Positions 1-7,638 of a stretch of 64,000 nucleotides of DNA are shown piece after piece (position 1 is the first letter of the stretch; every line of letters begins with the position of its first letter). The position numbers and the translations under genes are program-made. Where the stretch lies: contig NZ_CP047318.1 in the NCBI RefSeq assembly GCF_009857135.1, positions 3,100,001-3,164,000 of the forward strand, written 5' to 3'. The stretch is from Streptomyces sp. HM190 (GTDB lineage: Bacteria; Actinomycetota; Actinomycetes; Streptomycetales; Streptomycetaceae). The notes below the pieces were generated by a model. That model searched no databases and had not been told where the DNA came from. It was given only the letters and a program-made list of their open reading frames with translations.

Positions 1-117
1 CAGCCGGTGGGCGATGGCCGCGCCGATGCCGGCGGTCCGGCCGACCCCGGTCACCAACGCGACCGGCCTGACGGCATCACCTGGCGGCTGCTCCTCCGTA
101 GTCGTCACAGGCGCCAT
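1..117 (-). CDS. Short-chain dehydrogenase/reductase, N-terminal 39 residues only
   Basis: Only the first 39 codons of a minus-strand gene are present; the rest lies left of the window. The reading starts at ATG 117-115 (MAPVTTTEEQ) and reaches a glycine-rich NAD(P)-binding loop at residues 22-33, VTGVGRTAGIGAAIA, the TGxxxGxG fingerprint of classical SDR enzymes. An unusually long stretch of about 17 residues precedes the first Rossmann strand (RPVALVTG). No clear Shine-Dalgarno sequence precedes the ATG, so the start could differ. The substrate cannot be inferred. SDR identity is good, but the catalytic YxxxK is outside the window. Confidence 0.75.
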   Translation of the reverse strand, partial: MAPVTTTEEQPPGDAVRPVALVTGVGRTAGIGAAIAHRL

Positions 118-164
118 CGTTCGGCCCGCGGCGCGAGCGGGGCAACTCAATTCCCTCCGCGGCG

Positions 165-407
165 TCAGACCCTGATCACGCGGACACCCGGGCCGCACAA
201 CACGCCGAGGTCCTCCGGGTCCGAGGTCAGGACGGTCACGGGGGCGGGCGAGGCCAGCGCGGTGGCGGCGACGATGGCGCCCAGGGCGTACTGGTGGCCG
301 TGAAGTCCGGCGGCGGCGAGCAGCTTGCCGGCGTGGCGGGCGATCGATTCGGTGGGCGTGACGATGTTCACGCGTGAGGCCGCGTAGTCGAAGCGGGCCT
401 GGTTCCG
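165..407 (-). pseudogene. Decayed PIN-domain (VapC-like) toxin, C-terminal half
   Basis: Reading the minus strand from about 407 down to the TGA at 167-165 gives ARNQARFDYAASRV followed by the 68-residue stretch that ends PVTVLTSDPEDL-GVLCGPGVRVIRV. This matches the second half of a PIN-domain RNase toxin (family knowledge: RF.. / A..LL...GL.GH.YA.DA..AAT / VTVLTSD.eDL). The N-terminal half with the first catalytic acids is absent: the reading runs into a perfect inverted repeat at 412-448. The usual Asp of the HKYAIDA motif is Gly here (HQYALGA), so even the remaining half looks inactive. No antitoxin gene is adjacent. A GTG at 371 would allow a 68-residue product, but I regard this as a remnant. 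The same C-terminal signature recurs at 27931-28011. Confidence 0.7.
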
Positions 408-411
408 AGCG

Positions 412-448
412 GGCGCTAGGGGCCGCCGCCGGGCCGGCCCCTAGCGCC
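412..448. terminator. 14-bp inverted repeat, terminator-like
   Basis: GGCGCTAGGGGCC at 412-424 is repeated as its exact complement at 436-448, with one further G:C pair closing a short loop. The hairpin lies where the PIN-toxin remnant loses its N-terminal half and upstream of the rbs regulator. It has no T-run. It may be a bidirectional factor-assisted terminator, or a scar of the event that truncated the toxin gene. Confidence 0.5.
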
Positions 449-515
449 GCACTCATCCCGGCCCACCCCTCGGTCACGATTGAATTTCGGCCACCCCCAC
501 CCCCTTGATTCCGTC

Positions 516-565
516 CGTGTAATCGATTCCAATCCTCCGTACACGAAGTCGTGTAATCGATTCCA
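516..565 (+). promoter_or_regulatory. Two direct copies of a LacI-type operator before the ribose operon
   Basis: The 16-mer CGTGTAATCGATTCCA occurs twice, at 516-531 and 550-565, start to start 34 bp apart (about three helical turns). Each copy has a palindromic AATCGATT core flanked by TG and CA, the usual architecture of LacI-family operators. The second copy ends just before the GGAGG ribosome binding site of the LacI-type gene at 584, which suggests autoregulation and control of the whole rbs operon by its own product, relieved by ribose or a derivative. No copy was noticed elsewhere in the window. Confidence 0.7.
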
Positions 566-583
566 CGAGGAGGTGGAGCGGCG

Positions 584-1603
584 ATGGCGAGCATCAAGGA
601 CGTCGCTGCCGAGGCGGGGGTCTCCGTCGCCACGGTGTCGCGGGTCCTGAACGACCATCCGTCGGTCAGTGCCGACGCCCGCGCGCGGGTGCTGGCCGCC
701 GTCGGGACGCTGGGCTACCGCCCGAACGCCGTCGCCCGCTCCCTGCGCACCGACCAGACCCACACCCTCGGCCTGGTCATCAGCGACGTGATGAACCCGT
801 ACTTCACGGAGCTGGCCCGCTCCGTGGAGGAGGAGGCCCGCGCGCTCGGCTACAGCGTGATCATCGGGAACGCCGACGAGCGGCCGGACCTCCAGGACCA
901 CCACGTACGGAACCTGCTCGACCGGCGCATCGACGGCCTGCTCGTCTCCCCCACCGACGGCGGCTCCCCGCTGATGCTGGACGCCGTGCGGGCGGGGACT
1001 CCGATGGTGTTCGTCGACCGGTGGATCCCGGGTGTCGACGTGCCGGTGGTGCGGGCCGACGGGCAGGGCGCCGTGCGGGATCTGGTGGCGCATCTGCACG
1101 GGCTCGGGCACCGGCGGCTGGCCATCATCGCGGGCCCGGCGGCGACCACGACCGGCCAGGAGCGGGTGGCGGCCTTCCGTGCGGCGCTGCACGCGTACGG
1201 GCTCGACCTGCCCGAGGAGTACATAGGGCAGGGCGACTTCCAGGCCGAGAGCGGGCGCCGGGTCACCGAGGGCTTCCTCGACCTGGCCGCGCCGCCCGAG
1301 GTCGTGTTCGCGGCCGACAACCTGATGGCGCTCGGCGCGCTGGACGCGGTGCGCGCGCGGGGGATGCGGGTTCCCGACGACATCGCGCTGGCCGCCTTCG
1401 ACGACATCCCCTGGTTCGTGCACACCGATCCGCCGATCACGGCGATCGCCCAGCCCACGGGCGAGCTGGGGCGCGCCGCCGTGCGCGCGCTGGTCGACCG
1501 CATCGAGGGACGGCCCCCGCAGTCCGTCACCCTCCCCGCCCGTCTCGTCGTGCGCCGCTCGTGCGGCGAGAACCCCAACCCTGTGCAAAGGAGCACGTCG
1601 TGA
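584..1603 (+). CDS. rbsR: LacI-family repressor of the ribose operon
   Basis: 339 residues, normal LacI/GalR length. Residues 2-50 form the helix-turn-helix and hinge (IKDVAAEAGVSVATVSRVLN, then the YRPNAVARSL hinge helix). Residues 60-335 are the periplasmic-binding-protein-like effector domain (GLVISDVMNPYFTEL). A strong GGAGG lies 7-12 nt before ATG 584. The gene heads the rbs operon and its stop overlaps the start of the ATPase gene by 4 nt. Two LacI-type sites at 516-531 and 550-565 sit directly in front of it. The role as a ribose-responsive repressor is inferred from position; the exact ligand is not visible in the sequence. Confidence 0.88.
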   Translation: MASIKDVAAEAGVSVATVSRVLNDHPSVSADARARVLAAVGTLGYRPNAVARSLRTDQTHTLGLVISDVMNPYFTELARSVEEEARALGYSVIIGNADERPDLQDHHVRNLLDRRIDGLLVSPTDGGSPLMLDAVRAGTPMVFVDRWIPGVDVPVVRADGQGAVRDLVAHLHGLGHRRLAIIAGPAATTTGQERVAAFRAALHAYGLDLPEEYIGQGDFQAESGRRVTEGFLDLAAPPEVVFAADNLMALGALDAVRARGMRVPDDIALAAFDDIPWFVHTDPPITAIAQPTGELGRAAVRALVDRIEGRPPQSVTLPARLVVRRSCGENPNPVQRSTS

Positions 1604-3129
1604 GCAACGAGGACGAGTTGCTGCGCATCGAGGGCATCCGCAAGACCTTTCCCGGCGTGGTCGCGCTCGACGGCGTCGACTTCGACCTGCGCCGGGGCGA
1701 GGTGCACGTGCTGCTCGGCGAGAACGGCGCCGGCAAGAGCACGCTGATCAAGATGCTGTCGGGCGCCTACCACCCCGACGGGGGCCGGGTCCTGGTGGAC
1801 GGCGAGGAGGTGCACATCCGCGGGGCGCAGGACGCCGAGCGGCTGGGCATCGCCACCATCTACCAGGAGTTCAACCTCGTACCCGATCTGACGGTCGCCG
1901 AGAACATCTTCCTGGGGCGGCAGCCGCGCCGCTTCGGGATGATCGACCGCAAGCGGATGGAGGCGGACGCCGCCGTCCTGCTGGAGCGGGTGGGTGTGGA
2001 CGTGTCGCCCCGCGCGCGGGTCCGTGAACTCGGTATCGCGCGGCTCCAGATGGTGGAGATCGCGAAGGCGCTGAGCCTGGACGCGCGCGTGCTGATCATG
2101 GACGAGCCGACGGCCGTGCTGACGACCGAGGAGGTCGAGAAGCTCTTCGCGATCGTGCGCAGGCTGCGCGAGGACGGGGTCGGGATCGTCTTCATCACGC
2201 ACCACCTGGAGGAGATCGCCGCGCTGGGCGACCGGGTGACGGTGATCCGGGACGGGAAGAGTGTCGGGCAGGTCCCGGCGTCCACGCCCGAGGAGGAGCT
2301 GGTACGGCTCATGGTGGGCCGGTCGATCGAGCAGCAGTACCCGCGTCGGCGGCCGGACGCCGGGGAGGCGCTGCTGGCCGTCGAGGGGCTCACGCGCGAC
2401 GGCGTCTTCCACGACGTGAGCTTCGAGGTGCGGGCCGGTGAGGTCGTCGGCATCGCCGGGCTCGTCGGGGCCGGCCGTACGGAGGTCGTGCGGGCCGTGT
2501 TCGGCGCCGACCCGTACGACAGGGGCGCCGTGCGGGTCTCCGGTGCCCCGGTCCCCCGGCACGACGTCAACGCGGCGATGACCGCGGGCGTCGGTCTCGT
2601 CCCCGAGGACCGCAAGGGCCAGGGCCTGGTGCTCGACGCCTCCGTGGAGGAGAACCTCGGTCTGGTCACCCTGCGGGGCGCGACCAGGGGCGGGTTCGTC
2701 GACCTCAAGGGGCAGCGGGCGAACGCGGCGCGGGTCGCCGGGCAGCTGGGCGTGCGGATGGCCGGTCTGGGCCAGGCGGTGCGGACGCTGTCCGGCGGCA
2801 ACCAGCAGAAGGTCGTCATCGGCAAGTGGCTGCTCGCGGACACCAAGGTGCTGATCCTCGACGAGCCGACGCGCGGCATCGACGTCGGCGCGAAGGTCGA
2901 GATCTACGAGCTGATCAACGAGCTGACGGCCGCGGGCGCCGCCGTCCTGATGATCTCCAGTGATCTGCCCGAGGTGCTCGGTATGAGCGACCGGGTGATC
3001 GTCATGGCCCAGGGGCGGATCGCGGGCGAGCTGCCCGCCGCCGAGGCCACCCAGGACGCGGTGATGGCGCTCGCCGTGTCCACCCCGCACACCACCACGA
3101 CCGGAACGGAGGCCACCGGTGGCCGCTGA
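1600..3129 (+). CDS. rbsA: Ribose-type sugar ABC importer, tandem ATPase subunit
   Basis: 509 residues from GTG 1600, which overlaps the regulator stop (GTGA) and has AAAGGAG 6 nt upstream. Two ABC cassettes are fused, as is normal for RbsA/MglA/XylG. Cassette 1 has Walker A GENGAGKST at residues 40-48 and Walker B VLIMDEPTAVL. Cassette 2 has a degenerate P-loop (GLVGAGRTEV), signature LSGGNQQKVVIGKWLL and Walker B VLILDEPTRGID. The degenerate second site is typical of this family. The protein powers uptake through the permease encoded by the next gene, whose start overlaps by 11 nt. The sugar is inferred to be ribose from rbsK and rbsD downstream. Confidence 0.93.
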   Translation: MSNEDELLRIEGIRKTFPGVVALDGVDFDLRRGEVHVLLGENGAGKSTLIKMLSGAYHPDGGRVLVDGEEVHIRGAQDAERLGIATIYQEFNLVPDLTVAENIFLGRQPRRFGMIDRKRMEADAAVLLERVGVDVSPRARVRELGIARLQMVEIAKALSLDARVLIMDEPTAVLTTEEVEKLFAIVRRLREDGVGIVFITHHLEEIAALGDRVTVIRDGKSVGQVPASTPEEELVRLMVGRSIEQQYPRRRPDAGEALLAVEGLTRDGVFHDVSFEVRAGEVVGIAGLVGAGRTEVVRAVFGADPYDRGAVRVSGAPVPRHDVNAAMTAGVGLVPEDRKGQGLVLDASVEENLGLVTLRGATRGGFVDLKGQRANAARVAGQLGVRMAGLGQAVRTLSGGNQQKVVIGKWLLADTKVLILDEPTRGIDVGAKVEIYELINELTAAGAAVLMISSDLPEVLGMSDRVIVMAQGRIAGELPAAEATQDAVMALAVSTPHTTTTGTEATGGR

Positions 3130-5071
3130 CACGCTCAAGGGCACGACGGGCGCGAGTGGCGCCCCGGGCCTGCGCAGGATCCTGCTCGACAACGGCGCGC
3201 TGAGCGCCCTCATCGTCCTCGTCGTCGCGATGTCGGTGCTGTCCGGCGACTTCCTGACGGCCGACAACCTGCTGAACATCGGCGTCCAGGCGGCCGTCAC
3301 CGCCATCCTCGCCTTCGGTGTGACCTTCGTGATCGTCTCGGCGGGCATCGACCTGTCGGTGGGTTCGGTGGCGGCCCTGTCGGCGACGGTGCTGGCGTGG
3401 AGCGCCACGTCGGAGGGCGTGCCGGTCCCGATAGCCGTCCTCCTCGCGGTCGTCACCGGCATCGCGTGCGGTCTCGTCAACGGCTTCCTCGTCTCCTACG
3501 GGAAGCTGCCGCCGTTCATCGCGACGCTCGCGATGCTGTCGGTGGGGCGCGGTCTGTCGCTGGTGATCTCGCAGGGCAGCCCGATCGCGTTCCCGGAGTC
3601 GGTGTCGCACCTCGGTGACAACCTCGGCGGCTGGCTGCCGGTGCCCGTCCTGGTGATGGTCGTGATGGGTCTGATCACCGCGGTGATCCTGGGCCGCACG
3701 TACATCGGGCGGGCCATGTACGCGATCGGCGGCAACGAGGAGGCCGCCCGGCTGTCCGGCCTGCGGGTGAAGCGGCAGAAGCTCGTGATCTACGCCCTGT
3801 CCGGGCTGTTCGCCGCCGCGGCGGGCATCGTGCTGGCCTCCCGGCTGTCGTCCGCGCAGCCGCAGGCCGCGCAGGGCTACGAACTGGACGCGATCGCGGC
3901 GGTCGTCATCGGCGGCGCCTCGCTCGCCGGCGGCACGGGCAAGGCGTCGGGCACGCTGATCGGCGCGCTGATCCTGGCGGTGCTGCGCAACGGCCTGAAC
4001 CTGCTGTCGGTGTCGGCGTTCTGGCAGCAGGTCGTCATCGGTGTCGTCATCGCGCTGGCGGTGCTCCTCGACACGGTCCGCCGCAAGGCGGGGGCGACGC
4101 CGGTGGCCGCCGGGACCGGTGGCTCGGGCGACCGGCGCAAGCAGGCGCTGACGTACGTCCTGGCGGCGGTGGTCGCGGCGGCGGTCGTGGGCGCGACGTC
4201 CTTCCTGCACAGCGGTTCGTCGGCGGCCAAGAGCGAGAAGATCGGTCTGTCGCTGTCCACGCTGAACAACCCCTTCTTCGTGCAGATCCGCGCCGGAGCG
4301 CAGGACGAGGCGAAGAAGCTGGGCGTCGACCTGTCCGTGACGGACGCGCAGAACGACGCCTCGCAGCAGGCCAACCAGTTGCAGAACTTCACCAGCGAAG
4401 GTCTCGGCACGATCATCGTCAACCCGGTGGACTCCGACGCGGTGACCCCGGCGGCGAAGGCCGTGAACAAGGCGGACATCCCGCTGGTGGCCGTCGACCG
4501 GGCGGTCAACGGCGCGGACACGGCCGCGCTCGTCGCCTCCGACAACGTCAGCGGCGGGAAGCTGGCCGCGAAGGCGCTCGCGGAGAAGCTGGGCGGCAAG
4601 GGCGAGATCGTCATCCTCCAGGGCCAGGCGGGCACCTCCGCCAGCCGGGAGCGCGGCGCGGGCTTCGCCGAGGGTCTGAAGGCGTACCCCGGCATCAAGG
4701 TCCTCGCCAAGCAGCCCGCCGACTGGGACCGCACCAAGGGCCTCGACGTGATGACGAACCTCCTCCAGGCCAACCCCGACGTGGACGGTGTCTTCGCGGA
4801 GAACGACGAGATGGCGCTCGGCGCGATCAAGGCGCTCGGTTCCAAGGCCGGCAAGTCCGTCCAGGTCATCGGCTTCGACGGCACCGCCGACGGTCTGAAG
4901 GCCGTCGAGGGCGGCACGCTGTACGCGTCGGTCGCGCAGCAGCCCGCCGAACTCGGCAGGATCGCGGTGCGCAACGCGGTGCGGGCGGCCGAGGGCGGGA
5001 AGGTCAAGAAGTCGGTGATGGTGCCGGTGAAGGTGGTCACGGCGGAGAACGTGGCCGAGTTCGGCGGCTGA
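3119..5071 (+). CDS. rbsCB: Ribose ABC importer: permease fused to substrate-binding protein (RbsC-RbsB)
   Basis: 650 residues from GTG 3119. Residues 1 to about 335 are a hydrophobic BPD_transp_2 permease (VSAGIDLSVGSVAALSATVLAW, IGGNEEAARLSGLRVKRQK). Residues about 343-360 are an extra membrane segment (TYVLAAVVAAAVVGATSFL), and residues about 370-650 are a complete RbsB-type binding protein (IGLSLSTLNNPFFVQIRAG, NPVDSDAVTPA, VIGFDGTADGL). In most bacteria these are two genes, with a secreted or lipid-anchored binding protein. Here the extra helix would carry the chain across the membrane so the binding domain is tethered outside. There is no separate rbsB in the operon. Reading frame and base composition continue without disturbance, so the fusion looks genuine rather than a sequencing artefact. 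Confidence 0.92.
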   Translation: MAADTLKGTTGASGAPGLRRILLDNGALSALIVLVVAMSVLSGDFLTADNLLNIGVQAAVTAILAFGVTFVIVSAGIDLSVGSVAALSATVLAWSATSEGVPVPIAVLLAVVTGIACGLVNGFLVSYGKLPPFIATLAMLSVGRGLSLVISQGSPIAFPESVSHLGDNLGGWLPVPVLVMVVMGLITAVILGRTYIGRAMYAIGGNEEAARLSGLRVKRQKLVIYALSGLFAAAAGIVLASRLSSAQPQAAQGYELDAIAAVVIGGASLAGGTGKASGTLIGALILAVLRNGLNLLSVSAFWQQVVIGVVIALAVLLDTVRRKAGATPVAAGTGGSGDRRKQALTYVLAAVVAAAVVGATSFLHSGSSAAKSEKIGLSLSTLNNPFFVQIRAGAQDEAKKLGVDLSVTDAQNDASQQANQLQNFTSEGLGTIIVNPVDSDAVTPAAKAVNKADIPLVAVDRAVNGADTAALVASDNVSGGKLAAKALAEKLGGKGEIVILQGQAGTSASRERGAGFAEGLKAYPGIKVLAKQPADWDRTKGLDVMTNLLQANPDVDGVFAENDEMALGAIKALGSKAGKSVQVIGFDGTADGLKAVEGGTLYASVAQQPAELGRIAVRNAVRAAEGGKVKKSVMVPVKVVTAENVAEFGG

Positions 5072-5177
5072 CACGATGCGGTGGCCGGACGGGGGACCCG
5101 TCCGGCCGCCTCGGCGTTTCCGCCCTCCGGCGCGACCGGCCGGCGGGCGGCTCCAACCCAGCACAGGGAGATGCTTC

Positions 5178-6092
5178 ATGTACGACTACGACCTCCTGGT
5201 CGTGGGATCGGCCAACGCCGACCTGGTGATCGGTGTCGAGCGGCGGCCGGGGGCCGGTGAGACGGTGCTCGGCTCCGACCTGGCCGTGCATCCGGGCGGC
5301 AAGGGCGCCAACCAGGCGGTGGCGGCGGCCCGGCTCGGGGCCCGTACGGCGCTGCTGGCCCGGGTCGGCGACGACGGCAACGGCCGGCTGCTGCTGGACT
5401 CGCAGCGCGCGGCGGGGGTCGACACGGCGGGGGTGCTGGTCGGCGGGGCGCCCACCGGGGTCGCCCTGATCACCGTGGACCCGTCGGGCGACAACAGCAT
5501 CGTCGTGTCGCCCGGCGCCAACGGGCGGCTGACCCCCGAGGACGTCCGGGCCGCGGACCCGCTGCTCGGGCGCTCGCGGGTGGTGTCGGCGCAGCTGGAG
5601 ATCCCGCTGGAGACGGTGGTGGAGGTCGTACGGCGGCTGCCGCAGGGCACGCGGTTCGTGCTGAACCCGTCGCCGCCGCGGGAGTTGCCCGAGGAGGTCC
5701 TGGCGGCCTGCGACCCGCTGATCGTCAACGAGCACGAGGCGCGGGTCATCGCCGGGGGCGAGCTGGAGGGGTCGCCGGAGGACTGGGCGCGGGCGCTGCT
5801 GGCGCTCGGGCCCCGCTCGGTGGTCGTGACGCTGGGCGCGGAGGGCGCGCTCATCGCGACGGCCGAGGGCACCATCCGGGTGCCGGCCGTGCGGGTGGAG
5901 GCCGTGGACACCACGGGGGCCGGGGACGCGTTCACGGCGGCGCTGGCCTGGAAGCTCGGCTGCGGCGAGGAGCCCGCCGAGGCCGCCGCGTACGCGGCGC
6001 GGGTCGGGGCGGTGGCCGTCACCAGGGCCGGGGCCCAGGTGTCCTTCCCGACGGCCGACGAGGTCGCCGCGCTCGGGGGTGGGGACCGGTGA
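5178..6092 (+). CDS. rbsK: Ribokinase
   Basis: 304 residues from ATG 5178, chosen because GGGAG lies 7 nt upstream and the protein then begins at the first beta strand (YDYDLLVVGSANADLVIGV); an in-frame upstream ATG at 5076 gives an arginine/proline-rich tail unlike the family. PfkB-family marks are the N-terminal GGKGANQAVAAARLG at about residues 38-52 and the C-terminal DTTGAGDAFTAAL with the catalytic Asp and anion hole. It phosphorylates ribose at O5 using ATP, feeding the pentose phosphate pathway. The stop overlaps the start of rbsD by 4 nt. Confidence 0.92.
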   Translation: MYDYDLLVVGSANADLVIGVERRPGAGETVLGSDLAVHPGGKGANQAVAAARLGARTALLARVGDDGNGRLLLDSQRAAGVDTAGVLVGGAPTGVALITVDPSGDNSIVVSPGANGRLTPEDVRAADPLLGRSRVVSAQLEIPLETVVEVVRRLPQGTRFVLNPSPPRELPEEVLAACDPLIVNEHEARVIAGGELEGSPEDWARALLALGPRSVVVTLGAEGALIATAEGTIRVPAVRVEAVDTTGAGDAFTAALAWKLGCGEEPAEAAAYAARVGAVAVTRAGAQVSFPTADEVAALGGGDR

Positions 6093-6478
6093 AGCGGGGC
6101 GGGATACTCAACCGCCATCTGGCCGGGGCGCTCGCCGAGTTGGGGCACGGACACGGGGTGCTCGTGTGCGACGCGGGCATGCCGCTGCCGCAGGGGCCCC
6201 GGGTGGTCGACCTGGCGTTCCGGGCGGGGGTGCCGTCGTTCGCCGAGGTGCTGGACGGCCTGCTCGGCGAGCTGGTGGTCGAGGGGGCGACCGCCGCACA
6301 CGAGGTCCGGGACGCCAACCCGGAGGCGGCGGCCCTGCTGGCGGACCGTTTCACCGCGCTGGAGCTGGTCCCCCACGAGCGGCTGAAGGAACTGTCGGCG
6401 GAGGCGCGGCTGATCGTCCGCACCGGGGAGGCGCGGCCGTACGCGAACGTGCTGCTGCGGTGCGGGGTGTTCTTCTGA
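6089..6478 (+). CDS. rbsD: D-ribose pyranase
   Basis: 129 residues from GTG 6089, overlapping rbsK as GTGA. The protein opens MKRGGILNRHLAGALAELGHGH and carries VCDAGMPLP and the C-terminal RTGEARPYANVLLRCGVFF, all characteristic of RbsD/FucU mutarotases. It speeds conversion between the beta-pyranose and furanose forms of ribose so that ribokinase gets its preferred form. It is the last gene of the operon. Downstream come degenerate tandem repeats and a strong terminator at 6611-6641. Confidence 0.92.
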   Translation: MKRGGILNRHLAGALAELGHGHGVLVCDAGMPLPQGPRVVDLAFRAGVPSFAEVLDGLLGELVVEGATAAHEVRDANPEAAALLADRFTALELVPHERLKELSAEARLIVRTGEARPYANVLLRCGVFF

Positions 6479-6481
6479 GCG

Positions 6482-6560
6482 GAGGGCACCGCTGAGGGGC
6501 TGAGGGCACCGCTGAGGGGCGGGGCACTGCGCTGAGAGGGCGGGCTCGCGCCGAGGAGGG
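6482..6560. repeat. Short 20-bp tandem repeat after rbsD
   Basis: GAGGGCACCGCTGAGGGGC occurs at 6482-6500 and 6502-6520 with a 20-bp period. Degenerate copies follow (GGGGCACTGCGCTGAGAGGG, then two GGGCTCGCGC units). The array lies in the 3' untranslated region between the rbsD stop and the operon terminator. No function is evident. Confidence 0.7.
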
Positions 6561-6610
6561 GGGCTCGCGCTGAGGGGGGCGGTCAGGTTCTCGTGCCGCC
6601 CGGCACGTTT

Positions 6611-6641
6611 CGAGGGGCCCGGTCGACGACCGGGCCCCTCG
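6611..6641 (+). terminator. Terminator of the rbs operon
   Basis: A near-perfect palindrome with 15-nt arms: CGAGGGGCCCGGTCG at 6611-6625 and its complement at 6627-6641. It folds as a very stable GC hairpin followed by a pyrimidine-rich tract. It lies 130 nt after rbsD and is the natural 3' end of the operon. Confidence 0.8.
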
Positions 6642-6809
6642 GCCTTCCCCTCCCCCGTCAGAACCCCGTGATCCCCCCAGATCCCCCTCCAGAAGTTCCG
6701 ACGCCCCGTACGACCGGCGAGGCGGGCGAAGGGTTGTACGGCCTCCTGAGGTTTTTGGGCGGCCGAGGGACCCCCACGGGCCCGGGTTGGGGGGCGCCGT
6801 CGCTTGCGC

Positions 6810-6839
6810 CGCGACGGGGCAAACGTTTGCCCCGTCGCG
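6810..6839. promoter_or_regulatory. Perfect 30-bp palindrome centred on GCAAACGTTTGC
   Basis: Bases 6810-6839 read identically on both strands with no loop, centred between 6824 and 6825. A partial second copy (GCGCAAACGTTGC) follows at about 6837-6849. Location between the convergent rbsD and tetR genes fits a bidirectional terminator. However, the AT-containing core with ACGT resembles an operator for a LacI-type regulator, and there is no T-run. The remainder of 6642-6809 holds no gene I can support. Confidence 0.5.
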
Positions 6840-6860
6840 CAAACGTTGCCTGCCGCGGCA

Positions 6861-7469
6861 CTAGGGGCGGAGCAGGGCTTCCACCTCGCCGGCGTAGAGC
6901 TGTGCCGGGTCGAGGTCCATGCCGGTGAAGTGGCCCGCGAGCTCCAGGGACAGCACGCCGTGCAGCCGGGTCCAGAAGGCCATGGCCCGGCGGAAGGGCG
7001 CGGGGCCGTCCGAGGGCAGCGTGGCGCACGCCTCCAGCAGGGTCGCCATGATCTCGGACGCGATCGTGGTGATGTCGTCCGGCGCGTGGTAGCCGGGGAC
7101 CGGCGTGCCGTAGATCAGGAAGTACCGCTGCGGGTCGTCCAGGGCCCAGTCGCGCAGGGTGTGCGCCAGGGCGGCCAGGTGGGCGCCGGGCGCGCCGGAG
7201 CCGTCGGCCGGGCTCTGCGGGGCGGCGGTGGCGCGGAAGGTGTCGGCGAGGCTGCGGTACGCGTCCCGGATGAGTTCGGTGATCAGTTCGTCGCGGCCGG
7301 CGAAGTACCGGTAGAGCGCGGGTCCGCTCATCCCCATCTGCTTCGCGATCGCGTTGAGGGAGAGCGCGGAGGCTCCCGCCGCGGCGATCTGCTCCCAGGC
7401 GCGCTGCTTGATCTCGGCCCGCACCTGGGTGCGGTAGCGCTCGCGCGGGGTGGTGCCCGTGTCGGCCAT
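6861..7469 (-). CDS. TetR-family repressor
   Basis: 202 residues, start ATG 7469. The N-terminal helix-turn-helix spans about residues 15-62 (IAAAGASALSLNAIAKQMGMSGPALYRYFAGRDELITELI), the canonical TetR DNA-binding domain. The C-terminal ligand domain includes WALDDPQRYFLIYGTPVPGY, typical of the WHG/TetR_C_33 subgroup common in Streptomyces. It is divergent from the oxidoreductase at 7639, and the shared intergenic region holds an exact palindrome overlapping that gene's promoter, so it probably represses the enzyme and itself. The inducer is unknown. Confidence 0.88.
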   Translation of the reverse strand: MADTGTTPRERYRTQVRAEIKQRAWEQIAAAGASALSLNAIAKQMGMSGPALYRYFAGRDELITELIRDAYRSLADTFRATAAPQSPADGSGAPGAHLAALAHTLRDWALDDPQRYFLIYGTPVPGYHAPDDITTIASEIMATLLEACATLPSDGPAPFRRAMAFWTRLHGVLSLELAGHFTGMDLDPAQLYAGEVEALLRP

Positions 7470-7565
7470 GAGGTGTGGCCCTTCCGTTCGAGTTCGGGGA
7501 GTCCCGGGCGCCTCACCTGCGGGACTACATGCTGAAGATTTAGTTAGAGGCTATCACTCAACCAG

Positions 7566-7603
7566 TTGACACCCCCTTGCCTCTTGCGTTAGAACTTCTA
7601 ACG
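7566..7603 (+). promoter_or_regulatory. Promoter with overlapping TetR-type operator
   Basis: TTGACA at 7566-7571 is a consensus -35 element. TAGAAC at 7590-7595 is an acceptable -10 at 18-bp spacing. The exact palindrome CGTTAGAA-C-TTCTAACG at 7587-7603 covers the -10, so a bound TetR dimer would block RNA polymerase. A half-related GTTAGAGGCTATCAC stretch near 7543-7557 may serve the tetR side. Confidence 0.7.
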
Positions 7604-7638
7604 AACGAGAGAATCACTCGCGAAAAGTGGAGGTCGTC

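Noticed and set aside
5076..5177. Longer start for ribokinase at ATG 5076
   Set aside because: The 34 extra residues are Arg/Pro-rich and the good ribosome binding site is at 5166-5170, just before ATG 5178.
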